A stretch of 64,000 nucleotides of DNA from an uncultured Chloroflexota bacterium (GTDB taxonomy: Bacteria > Chloroflexota > Anaerolineae > Anaerolineales > Anaerolineaceae). Numbering within the stretch: position 1 is the stretch's first letter; each line of letters opens with the position of its first letter. The position numbers were made by a program, and so were the translations under genes. The DNA lies in contig CADACE010000011.1 of assembly GCA_902786265.1 (NCBI GenBank), positions 33,947 through 97,946 on the forward strand. Reading direction: 5' to 3'. Positions 27,669-37,400 of this stretch are shown piece after piece. The notes under the pieces are model-generated. The model saw nothing but the letters and a program-made list of their open reading frames with translations. It was not told the DNA's origin and did no database searches.

Positions 27669-28609
27669 CGTTCTGCCCGCATCGGGTTATTCAGAAAATC
27701 TTCATAAGCGAGGCGTATGCCGTCCTCGAGTTCGGTTTTATAGGTCCAGCCCAGCGCTGCTGCTTTTGAGACATCCAGCAACTTGCGCGGGGTACCGTTC
27801 GGCTTGGACGGGTCCCATTCAATGCGCCCGGTATACCCGATCACCTTCGCGACCAGTTCCGTCAGCTCTTTGATGGTGAGCTCTTTTCCCGTACCGGCAT
27901 TGACCGTTTCATTCCCGCTGTAATTGTTCAGCAGAAATACACACAAATTCGCGAGATCATCCACATACAGGAACTCCCGCAGCGGAGAACCGTCTCCCCA
28001 GCAGGTCACGGATTCCTTACCTTCCACCTTTGCCTCATGGAACCGGCGGATCAGGGCGGGAAGCACATGAGAATGGGTCGGATGGTAATTATCATTCGGC
28101 CCATAGAGGTTCGTCGGCATCACGCTGATGAAATCTGTTCCGTACTGCCTGTTCAGGAACTCGCAGTATTTCAGGCCGCTGATTTTCGCCAGGGCATAGG
28201 CTTCGTTCGTCTTTTCAAGAGCACCTGTCAGCAGGCAGGATTCCGGCATGGGCTGCGGAGCCATACGGGGGTAAATGCAGGAGGAGCCCAAAAAGAGCAG
28301 CTTTTTACAGCCGTTCTGCCAGGCACTGTGGATCACATTCATTTCCAGCATCATATTGTCATACATAAAGTCCGCCAGCGCGGATTCATTCGCCACGATA
28401 CCGCCGACCTTTGCCGCTGCCAGAACCACAACTTCCGGTTTCTCTTCGGCAAAGAATTGCTCAACATCTGCCTGACGCAGCAGGTCCAGCTCTTTATGGG
28501 TGCGGGTAATGATATTGTGATACCCCTGCCGTTCCAGTTCCCGGACAATTGCGGAACCAACCATTCCCTTATGCCCGGCGACATAGATTTTCGCGTTCTT
28601 TTCGATCAT
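27665..28609 (-). CDS. fcl: GDP-L-fucose synthase
   Basis: 314 residues of an extended short-chain dehydrogenase. NADP-binding site AGHKGMVGSAIVREL (11-25), catalytic GSSCIYP (Ser109/Ser110) and YALAK (Tyr138, Lys142), and FLYVDDLA near the C-terminal half match the GMER enzymes that convert GDP-4-keto-6-deoxymannose to GDP-L-fucose by epimerisation and reduction. The partner gmd is not in the window. It follows rfbB by 9 nt and lies beside an ABC polysaccharide exporter, so it likely feeds a fucose-containing surface glycan. Confidence 0.92.
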   Translation of the reverse strand: MIEKNAKIYVAGHKGMVGSAIVRELERQGYHNIITRTHKELDLLRQADVEQFFAEEKPEVVVLAAAKVGGIVANESALADFMYDNMMLEMNVIHSAWQNGCKKLLFLGSSCIYPRMAPQPMPESCLLTGALEKTNEAYALAKISGLKYCEFLNRQYGTDFISVMPTNLYGPNDNYHPTHSHVLPALIRRFHEAKVEGKESVTCWGDGSPLREFLYVDDLANLCVFLLNNYSGNETVNAGTGKELTIKELTELVAKVIGYTGRIEWDPSKPNGTPRKLLDVSKAAALGWTYKTELEDGIRLAYEDFLNNPMRAER

Positions 28610-28618
28610 ACGCCCTCG

Positions 28619-29638
28619 CTACCGGTTTCCGTACATCTGTTCATAATAGTTTTGATATTCGCCGGAAATGATGGGCTCCCACCAATCCTGATTGTCAAGA
28701 TACCATTTGATCGTCTTTTTGATACCATCGGCGAATTTTGTTTCCGGCAGCCAGCCAAGCTCGTTATGGATCTTCGTCGGATCAATAGCGTAGCGCAGGT
28801 CATGGCCTTTCCGGTCTGTCACATACGTGATCAGGTCTTCGCTTTTTCCCAGCTCTTTGATAATGAGTTTAACGATGTCAATATTCCGCATCTCATTATG
28901 TCCGCCGACGTTATAGACCTCACCGATCCGGCCATTCCTGATGATCAGGTCGATCGCCCGGCAGTGATCTTCCACATAAAGCCAGTCACGGACATTCAGG
29001 CCCTCGCCGTAAACAGGCAGCGGTTTGTTATGAAGACAGTTGATGATCATCAACGGGATGAGCTTTTCCGGGAAATGATAAGGCCCGTAATTGTTTGAAC
29101 AGCGGCTGATGGTTGCCGGCAGGCCGTAGGTCCGGTAATAAGCCTGGACCAGAAGGTCAGCCGAAGCTTTGGAGGAGGAATAAGGGCTGGAGGTATGGAT
29201 CGGTGTCGTTTCCGTAAAGAACAGATCCGGTCGGTCCAGCGGCAGGTCGCCGTAAACTTCATCGGTGCTGACCTGATGATAGCGGATATTTCCATGAGAG
29301 CGGCAGGCATCCATCAGCACCGAAGTGCCGATAATGTTGGTCTGCAGAAAGATTCCCGGATCTTCAATAGAGCGGTCCACATGGCTTTCCGCCGCGAAAT
29401 TCACGACGATATCCGGCTTTTCTTCATCAAACAGGGCATTGACAGCCTCCCGGTCGCAGATATCGATTTTGCAAAAACGGAAATTCGGATCATCCATCAC
29501 GGGTGCGAGTGTGGAAAGGTTCCCTGCGTAGGTAAGCTTGTCAATACACACGATCCGCTCTTCGGGATGTTCCCGCAGCATATGAAAAATAAAATTACTG
29601 CCGATAAAGCCGGCTCCGCCTGTCACGATTATGGTCAT
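28619..29638 (-). CDS. rfbB: dTDP-glucose 4,6-dehydratase
   Basis: 339 residues. NAD site TGGAGFIGSNF (6-16), catalytic STDEVYG (124-130) and YSSSK (Tyr153, Lys157), and GPYHFPEKLIPLMI fit RfbB/RmlB, which makes dTDP-4-keto-6-deoxyglucose for rhamnose and other deoxysugars. The other rml genes are absent from this window. It is the second gene of a probable three-gene transcript (unknown gene, rfbB, fcl). The ribosome site is a G-run in GGGGGTATT before ATG 29638. Confidence 0.95.
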   Translation of the reverse strand: MTIIVTGGAGFIGSNFIFHMLREHPEERIVCIDKLTYAGNLSTLAPVMDDPNFRFCKIDICDREAVNALFDEEKPDIVVNFAAESHVDRSIEDPGIFLQTNIIGTSVLMDACRSHGNIRYHQVSTDEVYGDLPLDRPDLFFTETTPIHTSSPYSSSKASADLLVQAYYRTYGLPATISRCSNNYGPYHFPEKLIPLMIINCLHNKPLPVYGEGLNVRDWLYVEDHCRAIDLIIRNGRIGEVYNVGGHNEMRNIDIVKLIIKELGKSEDLITYVTDRKGHDLRYAIDPTKIHNELGWLPETKFADGIKKTIKWYLDNQDWWEPIISGEYQNYYEQMYGNR

Positions 29639-29656
29639 AATACCCCCAAACTAACT

Positions 29657-30247
29657 TTATTCGCTGACGTTTTTCTTCCTGTATTTCACCATTATACTGT
29701 AAGCTTCAAGGTAAAAATCAGTAAAGCTTTCGTCGATTTCCTTCAGATCCTCATGAAGCACTTCGTCATCCGGAAACTGCTTCGACATATATTTGACGTG
29801 TTTGCTCACTTTTTCGCCGATCGCGTAGCTGTCCTTACAGATCCGGTTCATGATCTCAAGCGCACGGTCCTGTAAACCGGGAATGCGGCCGAATTTATCG
29901 AAAATCAATGCAGCGGCGTTCAGCAGATCATTCAGCGTGTCCTGCAGCTGTTCCGCGGACGGTATCAGCTCCGGCGCGTCATATCCCGTAAGCTGAAACA
30001 GTTCATGATCCATATTATACCGTGATTCGACCTCCCGCAGGTCATTCTCATACTCTCCGAAGTCCGCATCCGGGAAAAGGACAATTTTTTCATCCGGCAC
30101 GGCAGAAAGAGACACCGAATTCATCCGGGGGCTTGGGTGCCACCGTTTTTCATTATCGGTTTTCGGTGTTTTGCTGGCAATTGAAATATGTTCTTCAGGT
30201 ACCTGCTCCGGCTCATCGCATTCATAATAAATTCTTACTGGTTTCAT
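29657..30247 (-). CDS. conserved-looking hypothetical protein, helical C-terminus
   Basis: 196 residues; I do not recognise it. The first 70 residues are polar and probably disordered (PKTDNEKRWHPSPRMN). The rest is predicted helical (SAEQLQDTLNDLLNAAALIF, VLHEDLKEIDESFTDFYLEA) with no membrane segment or catalytic motif. ATG 30247 has GGAG 9 nt upstream. It precedes rfbB by 18 nt and so may belong to the surface-sugar transcript. Cytoplasmic location is inferred only from the lack of signals. Confidence 0.65.
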   Translation of the reverse strand: MKPVRIYYECDEPEQVPEEHISIASKTPKTDNEKRWHPSPRMNSVSLSAVPDEKIVLFPDADFGEYENDLREVESRYNMDHELFQLTGYDAPELIPSAEQLQDTLNDLLNAAALIFDKFGRIPGLQDRALEIMNRICKDSYAIGEKVSKHVKYMSKQFPDDEVLHEDLKEIDESFTDFYLEAYSIMVKYRKKNVSE

Positions 30248-30512
30248 TCGCTCAATCTCCGATGATCTGCTCAGGCATGATCATACCGTATGCATCTATC
30301 CTCATCTCAGTCTGTATCGATCCGACTTTGCTATTATACGTAATATTATAGGAATTGTGTACGATTTTCTGTATTTTTCAGACAAGTTCATGACCGCATA
30401 ACACAGCTCCCGCCGGTCCGGACAGGAAAGCATCTGCGCAGGCTCACCTGAGGAGCATCCGTCAGATCATTCCGTTTTTTCCGGCGAATAATCACAATTT
30501 TTTCAATTACCC
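30248..30512. other. intergenic stretch before tRNA-Gly
   Basis: Between the divergent unknown gene and the tRNA promoter. A TATAAT-like box for the minus-strand gene is visible near 30333-30347 (several TATTATA/TATAAT overlaps). No open frame with a credible start is seen. Confidence 0.4.
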
Positions 30513-30540
30513 TTGCAAAGATTCAAACTTATGCTAAAAT
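30513..30540 (+). promoter_or_regulatory. tRNA-Gly promoter
   Basis: TTGCAA (30513-30518), a 16-nt spacer and TAAAAT (30535-30540). The expected start point is about 8 nt before the mature tRNA. Confidence 0.7.
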
Positions 30541-30554
30541 AGGCACATAAGAAT

Positions 30555-30625
30555 GCGGTTATCGTACAATGGCAGTACGTCACCCTTCCAAGGTGATCAT
30601 ACGAGTTCGAATCTCGTTAGCCGCT
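30555..30625 (+). tRNA. tRNA-Gly (anticodon TCC)
   Basis: The full cloverleaf can be drawn: acceptor GCGGTTA with TAGCCGC (one G-U pair), D-arm GTAC/GTAC, anticodon stem TCACC/GGTGA with loop CTTCCAA giving anticodon TCC, and T-arm ACGAG-TTCGAAT-CTCGT. The discriminator base is T and the 3' CCA is not encoded. A hairpin terminator follows. The AT-rich accessory region begins immediately downstream, and tRNA genes are frequent integration sites. Confidence 0.97.
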
Positions 30626-30637
30626 CTTTTGTTAAAT

Positions 30638-30667
30638 TGCACCTGTAGTTTTCTTATTGCAGGTGCA
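30638..30667 (+). terminator. terminator of tRNA-Gly
   Basis: TGCACCTG (30638-30645) pairs with CAGGTGCA (30660-30667), followed by TTTTTCT. Confidence 0.85.
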
Positions 30668-30762
30668 TTTTTCTAATTCCAGACAATTTTACTCGTAGGT
30701 ACTTGCAAAATACCTTTCCAATTATTATTAGATTTCTTAAGGTTAGAAAAGTTTCCGAGTAA

Positions 30763-31133
30763 AAATCCCTTATCCGTGAACGGATATATTTCAATAAACC
30801 AAATACCGATGAAGAACCGAGGCCAATGTTCTGATTTGTACTGCAGTTCCTGGATCAGAAGAAACTTTGGGTAGTTTGAACGAAATGGAAATGACCGTAA
30901 ACATAGAACGTCATATTCTGAATGCTTTGGATGACTGCAGACTTTGTGATTCTGATCCGACATGTTCTGAAAATTTACCTTCTTATGGCATCAATACCAT
31001 TCATGGCGCAGCCTGCCATTCCTTCGTGTTCGCACCGGAAACATCCTGCGAAAGGGTTAATCGTTATCTTGACCGCTCTGTTTTGGTTCAGACAATTGGA
31101 GTGAATAACAGGAATTTCTTTGATGAAGACTGA
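30763..31133 (+). pseudogene. drmB remnant (3' end only, DISARM DUF1998 protein)
   Basis: Only the C-terminal part of a DrmB-like protein survives, in two frames. Frame one gives KSLIRERIYFNKPNTDEEPR and stops at 30832-30834; frame three, open from 30813, gives VPGSEETLGSL, later HGAACHSFVFAPETSCERVN and RYLDRSVLV, ending at TGA 31131-31133. In intact DrmB the order is RERIY, then an IYTA-type strand, DSEGTLGGL, and GAACHxCLxAxETSCExxNxxLDR (DUF1998). One frameshift within 30813-30831 joins the two parts. The upstream 5' end, and other DISARM genes, are absent between here and the tRNA. In DISARM, DrmB partners the helicase DrmA. Recognition is by motif memory, not alignment. Confidence 0.7.
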
Positions 31134-31915
31134 ACGGCATTATAAAAGAATTGCTGATTGTGTCACGAACCTGCCAAAAGGTGCGATTGACAGCTTTTTA
31201 TCCGGGACCAAAAGGTGTAAAAAGTCACCATTGTCCTGGGAAAAAACAGGTATATTGAGCAGAGTCCCTGTTCTGACTGCAAAAGGCCTGGTATCATCAT
31301 TTTTGGATGTCTGGTGTAATCAGGCTCAAAGCATGGATGGAATTGACGACGGAAATGTTATTTCGATCTGCTGCGGCGGTATATGATATGAAGCCGGAAG
31401 ATCTTGAACTGATTTGGACCAGGCCGGAAAAACATGCTGGAAAATTCCGCCGAACGGATCAGGCTCTGCTGGATGTTATCAATCACGATGAAAAGGATTT
31501 ATTTATCGTCAGCTTTGCTGCGTTTAATGAACAAACCTTATGGGATACGCTGAAATCTGCAATTCATCGTGGTATTCAGATAACATTCATTCTTGAAGAC
31601 AGTGATGATAATTCGGGCTTAACCGGCGATATCAGAAAGGCTTTTTCGGTTCCTGTATTCAAAAATGCAAACTTTTATCAATGCCCGAAAGAAAATCGAC
31701 CGAAGGATGATAACGGGAATAGTTCGGTTTCGATGCATGCCAAAGCAGTTGTTGCTAATCGTCGGTATCTATACATTTCGAGTACTAATCTGATCGGTTC
31801 AGCAATGAATCAAAATATTGAACTCAGTTTTATATTTGACAATAAGAGTAAGGCAAGTGATATTTGGGACCTGTTCGACAATATGATTTTTGATCATACT
31901 ATGGAGTTATATTAA
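31123..31915 (+). pseudogene. drmC-like phospholipase-D-fold gene broken by a 4-bp duplication
   Basis: ATG 31123 overlaps the drmB stop, as expected in an operon. The frame reads NLPKGAIDSFLSG... to CNQAQSM and then goes out of frame; the continuation in another frame reads ELTTEMLFRSAAAVYDMKPE and onward to a PLD motif HAKAVVANRRYLYISSTNL with NQNIEL. The break is a tandem ATGG ATGG at 31333-31340; removing one copy restores a 262-residue protein of DrmC size. The HKD motif has Asn where Asp is usual. DrmC is the PLD-like subunit of DISARM. Either the gene is dead, or the repeat is a sequencing error or a slippage switch. Confidence 0.7.
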
Positions 31916-31931
31916 TACAAGGGAGAAGAAT

Positions 31932-32294
31932 ATGCCGAAAAATCCGTTAGGAACTGATCCAAAATGGGGTACTCCATATGGCTGGTATAAGTCAGCCCAT
32001 AAGGCAGAAGAAAAATTTTGGCGAGAAATGAAGAAAAAGGATAAAGAACGGGAAAGAAAACGAGAAAAGGAGAGAAAAGCTGCTGAAAAACAGCGTCTGA
32101 AATTGGCTGCTTACAGAAAACAGGAAAAAGAACGATTGAAGCAAATGGAGAAGCAGGAGAAAGAAAGACAGAAAACCGCCAAACAAAGGATAAGGCAACA
32201 AAAAAGGAAAGTGAAAAGACTAAGCGGCTGTTGTATGCTGCCAGCTCTTGGATTCATTTGTGTTATTATTAGCATTGCGATACTGATCTTCTGA
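31932..32294 (+). CDS. small charged coiled-coil protein with C-terminal membrane anchor
   Basis: 120 residues from ATG 31932, with GGGAGAAG just upstream. After a short N-terminal segment (MPKNPLGTDPKWGTPYGWYK), residues about 30-98 are almost only Lys, Arg, Glu and Gln (AEKQRLKLAAYRKQEKERLK), a probable long coiled coil. A single hydrophobic helix closes the chain (CCMLPALGFICVIISIAILI), so the protein is tail-anchored with the basic coil in the cytoplasm. I do not recognise a family. It is the first gene of the operon with the channel-like and SIR2 genes, 31 nt before the next start. Confidence 0.7.
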   Translation: MPKNPLGTDPKWGTPYGWYKSAHKAEEKFWREMKKKDKERERKREKERKAAEKQRLKLAAYRKQEKERLKQMEKQEKERQKTAKQRIRQQKRKVKRLSGCCMLPALGFICVIISIAILIF

Positions 32295-32325
32295 AAATGT
32301 CATTTTGCAGGGAAGGGGAAAAAAT

Positions 32326-34410
32326 ATGTTTGTGATTTTTCTTTGTATGTCAGCAACGGTATTTTTCGCTGGTGGAGCCTGGGCAGTAAAGATGAAGCAG
32401 GAGGACAGAATTCCATGGCAGTCGTTTTTATTGATCATGCTTCTTTTCACTGCCATAGCCATGTGGATCACTGTTCTTCCGCTGGTTCATGAAGGCAGCT
32501 TTCTGTATAAACCGCTTTACGCAGCTTTTTATGTTCTGGAATCCGCGATTGGGAATGTGGACTATTCGCTCTTTTCGGACACATTGCCGTCCGGATCATT
32601 TTGGCGGGTCTATACCATATTCCTCCATCTGCTGATGCCAATCACGACATACGGCGTAATTCTGGTTTATTTCATGAAAGCATTCGGCTGGTTCCGTTAC
32701 ACAATGTTCCGTGGGAAGAAAAAGATTATTATGTTTTCGGAACTCACAGATAAAAGCCGAGCATATGCCGGACGAATAGATGCCAAAGATACATTGTTGA
32801 TCTTTTGCAATACGGAGAATGGAGAAAAGCAGCATTTCAGTGAAGAGAGCGCTAAAAACATGATCTTTACCGACCAAAATGAAATACAGATACTGAAACA
32901 GGTGCAAAAACGGGATCTGACCATCATGGAAATGGGTGAAAATGAAGAGTCTAATCTGCAAAAATCCGTAGAAATCATCCGCTATTTTGAAAATGAAGCA
33001 AAGATTCCGGAAGAAGACAAGAAGACGATCAGCCTGTATACAGTTTCCAGTAAACCGGAAGCAGCTACAATCATGGATAACGTGATGAAGCGCGGAATAA
33101 ATGGAAAAGAACCGCTTGCCTATCATCAGACTATTATCAATGAATTTAAACGGGTCGCATTTAAATTGATGCTCGATGAACGTTTATACGATTATGTGAA
33201 TGCTCGCTCGAAGCAGTTGGATATCATGATCGTCGGATTCGGACGGATGGGGCAGGAAGTGTTGAAAGCGATCTCATGGGCAGGATACTTTCCCGGTATC
33301 AATACCAATGTGCATGTTATTTCCCGAAAAGCGGTTGAAAATGGAGAATTATTGCGCTCAGAGTGTCCCGAATTGGGTATTGATCTTGGGCATAATGGCG
33401 ATTTCCTGACACCGGAGAATGGAAAACAGCTCAATCCGTCCGTTCCGATCTATTATTATTCCACAGAGACCGGTGGGCCAGAATTTGATAACATTATCCG
33501 TAGTCTGACACACTGTCGTTACATCATTGTTTCGCTTGGCGATGATGCCACAACGTTGGAAACAGCGCTGAAGATCTATCGTCTGATCATGCGTGAGAGT
33601 TATCAGCGGGATATACAGATCGATCCTCCCAAAATCCATGTCCGGATCCGCGATGATGAGAATCTGCAGTTGTTCTCCTCAAAAGAGAATAGTACAGTCT
33701 TTGCTCATTTCAAGCAATTCGGCAGTGATGAGGATATTTATTCCAAAAAACAGGTCGGGAGGTCCGATCTTGATCATCTGGCGAGACGTGCGCGGAATAT
33801 ATACAGAAGTGGTAACAAGCTTAATAATGAAAAATCCAAATATTCCTATCTAACTGAAACAGAAAAAAATGAGAACCAGGCGGTTGCGCTGCATGTGTTA
33901 TATAAACTGCATTTCTTAGAAAAAGTTGATGTAAAACCGATAGGAGGAACTCATTCAGATGCTGAACTTGAAATGATCAATGCAGTATCGAGAAAAGTTT
34001 TCGACACATGTGTCTCTGAAAAAGAAAAGGAGCAGATGGCTAATTGGGAGCATATCCGCTGGCAGGCATATATGCGGTCTGAGGGCTATGTTCACTGTTC
34101 GTATGAGCAAACGGAAAAAACATATAAAGAATATTACAAAATTGATCCTAAAACAGCTTATGATAGGACTAAAGCTAAACTGAGAGAAGCTCGAATGCAC
34201 CCTACGATTGGTGATCCGAAAGCAAATAATGAAGAGTACTTGGAGAAAGTCAATGAACTGGTCAACGATCAGAAATATCCAAATCGTTTTCATGAAAATG
34301 ACCGAGGGTTTGTTGATGCCATTCCGGAAATCATTCATGATATTTATGAAATCGTTTCCAAATCCACAGCCGGGAAAGAACGATCTCTTGATGCATCATC
34401 TGAGGAGTAA
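32326..34410 (+). CDS. channel-like membrane protein with Rossmann/RCK domains and RyR-like C-terminus
   Basis: 694 residues from ATG 32326 (AGGGG 8 nt upstream). Three or four hydrophobic segments lie in the first 130 residues (MFVIFLCMSATVFFAGGAWA, FLLIMLLFTAIAMWITVLPL, FLHLLMPITTYGVILVYFM), with a short amphipathic stretch between that could be a pore helix. Two TrkA/RCK-like units follow: KKIIMFSELTDKSRAYAG and LDIMIVGFGRMGQEVLKAIS (a GxGxxG nucleotide site), plus IIVSLGDDATTLETALKIYR. Near residues 560-640, EHIRWQAYMRSEGY and MHPTIGDPKANNEEYL resemble a RyR domain. It may open or disrupt the membrane when a nucleotide binds. It ends 3 nt before the SIR2 gene. The RyR call is tentative. 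Confidence 0.65.
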   Translation: MFVIFLCMSATVFFAGGAWAVKMKQEDRIPWQSFLLIMLLFTAIAMWITVLPLVHEGSFLYKPLYAAFYVLESAIGNVDYSLFSDTLPSGSFWRVYTIFLHLLMPITTYGVILVYFMKAFGWFRYTMFRGKKKIIMFSELTDKSRAYAGRIDAKDTLLIFCNTENGEKQHFSEESAKNMIFTDQNEIQILKQVQKRDLTIMEMGENEESNLQKSVEIIRYFENEAKIPEEDKKTISLYTVSSKPEAATIMDNVMKRGINGKEPLAYHQTIINEFKRVAFKLMLDERLYDYVNARSKQLDIMIVGFGRMGQEVLKAISWAGYFPGINTNVHVISRKAVENGELLRSECPELGIDLGHNGDFLTPENGKQLNPSVPIYYYSTETGGPEFDNIIRSLTHCRYIIVSLGDDATTLETALKIYRLIMRESYQRDIQIDPPKIHVRIRDDENLQLFSSKENSTVFAHFKQFGSDEDIYSKKQVGRSDLDHLARRARNIYRSGNKLNNEKSKYSYLTETEKNENQAVALHVLYKLHFLEKVDVKPIGGTHSDAELEMINAVSRKVFDTCVSEKEKEQMANWEHIRWQAYMRSEGYVHCSYEQTEKTYKEYYKIDPKTAYDRTKAKLREARMHPTIGDPKANNEEYLEKVNELVNDQKYPNRFHENDRGFVDAIPEIIHDIYEIVSKSTAGKERSLDASSEE

Positions 34411-34413
34411 GTT

Positions 34414-37400
34414 ATGAATTATGTAAAGCCGAAAGTTTTTGATATTACGAAAAAACGTCCTGCCGTTCTTCTTGTCGGCAACGGTCTGAATCGTTGTATG
34501 GGAGATACCAATACCTGGTTGAATGCTATATTGAAATTGACCAAAGATGACGGGATTCTGGATTCGGACAAAGATATGAATTATTCCATTCGTGCAACTG
34601 TCACAACCGATGAAAACGAGAAAGACCGCTGGGCAAAATATGCAGAGCTTTTTGGAAAAGAATTCAAATATATTGATAATCCTCTGCTGAAGAATCTTCT
34701 CAAAATTCCTTTCGATGCAGTTCTGACAACGAACTACACCTATGAGATGGAAAAGGCAATGGATCCATCCTATGTTACATCGATTGATAAAGAAATTTAT
34801 GCATGTACAACGGCTGAAAATTTAACACCTGAAGAAAAACAACCAGACTCGGTACGTCTGCTGAATACCTTCAATCGAATGAACAATGGCTCTCATGATA
34901 TGGATATATGGCATATTCATGGGGAAGTACGGGAACCTGCCTCCATGATCCTAACACATGAGGAATATGGACGCCTGGTTTATGAACTGATAAGCCATGA
35001 ACAGAACAAACGAAATTCGGAAACAATCAGTTTTGATTCATGGGTAGATTATTTTATTTACGGTGATCTTTATGTTTTGGGGCAGGGAATCGATTTTGCC
35101 GAGTTCGACCTTTGGTGGCTTTTGAGCCGTCGAAACCGGGAAAAGAATCGCAGCACCAAATCATTCTTCTATAGTCCGCAGGAAAAGGGCAAAGTATTCA
35201 CAAAAATCGAAGACGCGCTGGATCAGATCGGTCTGCGGATTGAACATTGCGGTATCGAACTGCCGGACAAAAAAGAAGCATCTCCAGCAGAGATGAATAA
35301 AAATTTCATCACTTTTTACGAAAAAGCAACCGAACGGATTTCGAATCGTGTCCTGTCCCCATTACCTCCAGACACAGAGAAACTGATAGATTGCAAAGCC
35401 TTTTATTTAAGAGCTAGTTCCAGAATAAACCATTTGCGGTTACTAAGCCAATTATACAAAACAGATGTTTTTGTTCCCGTGTATTATTCTCCTTTATTTA
35501 TTCAGGGGTATCGCCATTTGAGAAAGATCCACCCATATGAATATAAGTTGAATGATGGGTCTAATGGAATATTCATCTATTCAACTGAAAAGGAATTTAA
35601 AGGTGAATTAGAAGATGAAAATGATGTGCTGATGAAAATGTCTGGGAAAGAAGCTTTTCAATTGATAATGAAATCCAGAAATGTTTCAGCATTCTGTCTT
35701 GATATTTATTCAAATGAAATTTGGACGGACAAATCACAGCTTGAATATGTGTTGAATAATATTGACAAAATCGATCAATTCCTTATTAATGCTGAGAAAA
35801 GAGATCGACAGAAACGAAGAAAAAATGCTCTGATAGCCTCTGAATCCACACATCATGTTCAATCTTTTATTGCAAACTGTTCATTTGCCAATACTCTGGA
35901 AGAATTGCAGCAGGATTTAAATACATGGGGATATTTCAATTACGAATGTATCTTTTTTGAGGAAGAATTCATGTGGACTTCTCCCAAATGGGCAAAGGTC
36001 GGAGATGTTGTTTTCTTCTATCACACAAAAAAGGCTCTTATCAATATATCGAGTCTGCAAAGAAATTTAAAGACCATGCAAGGGAAGATGCCAACGGACA
36101 AATATTTGACGTATGAAGAGAAACTGAAAAAAGCAAGGGATAATTACGAAAAATATGGTGCAAAAATATTTGCCATCGGTCAAGTCTGCGCAGAACCTGA
36201 AATGACATCAGATGAAGATCCGTTTGGAATCACAGATAACGATCTCTACCATTGGGGTTCTAAAAATTATGCTTGCATGAGTAATATCTGTGTTTTGAAA
36301 AATCCGGTGCCTATGGAGGATTTTACAGATTTTATTACTCTCTCACCGGGTGGTAGTTACACAATGGTTTTAGGTGAACAATTTGAGAGACTTCGTGATC
36401 TGATTATCGAAAGGAATAAGGATCAGGAAGATATTCCATATTATTTCCGTAAAAGTATGGCTGCCACTGAGATGCTCTCTTCTTATAATGACGACAATTG
36501 GACTCAAATCAGCAATGAAGTCCGCAGACAGTTTACGAGCAGAACGCAATTCCAGAGTTTTTATACTGATTTTCTGTTAAAAGCGATTGGAGATACAAAG
36601 AAAAACTGGCTCAAATGCAGGTTTATAAAAGATGGTGTCGAACATGATGCATATATGGATCAGGTTATTTCATTCAATAAAAAATTTCTCCCGGTGAGAG
36701 TGTTATTCCCGGGAATCGCTAAAAAAGTCTCCCCGGATAAATTTGAAAAATACTGTTATCCGGTTGAAGTTTTTCTGGATGATAAGAAAACCGTTGATGC
36801 AAACCATGTGTATACTGAAAATGTTTTGGTTATCGATGTGGAATATATTTCTCTTTATGACTCAAAGTTGAAAGAAATACGATCGTTGATGCAGCTGGAC
36901 AATCTTAAATCCAATGAAAGTGTATTCGCATTGAAAGAAAAACTGGCAGCGGTATTAGCTGGAGTGGAAATTGAAGAGAATCTGCCAGAAGATACGTCTA
37001 ATGAAACGAGTGCTGATTCGGAAAACCTTCCTGATCCGACGGATACAACTTCTTTTGCCGAAAAATGTGAACCCGAAAACAATGCCGCGAATGATGATAC
37101 TGATTCCGGTGATGATAAAAATCATGATGTGCAATCCGGTGATTTATACCGTGGAGCTCTCTACACTCCGGTCGATTTTCCGGTGACACCAATCGGATGG
37201 GCAGAGTATTGTCTCCCGTCCCAAAAAGCCGAGATTGCCCGCCGTGCATCGATGATCGTTGAAAATGAAGGCGTGATTTTACGGGACAAACTTATGGAGA
37301 AGCTGCGTACATCCTTTGGCGTTAAAGCCAGCGATAAAGTAACAGATGCAACGGAAAAGGCACTGAAGGCAGCGAAAATCAAAACAACAAAGGTCAAAGG

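Noticed and set aside
30673..30963. 96-codon minus-strand frame (ends TSKIVWN) behind tRNA-Gly
   Set aside because: It looks protein-like, but the plus strand of the same bases reads as DrmB (RERIY, GSEETLGSL) in line with the following drmB/drmC remnants, so it is taken as antisense.
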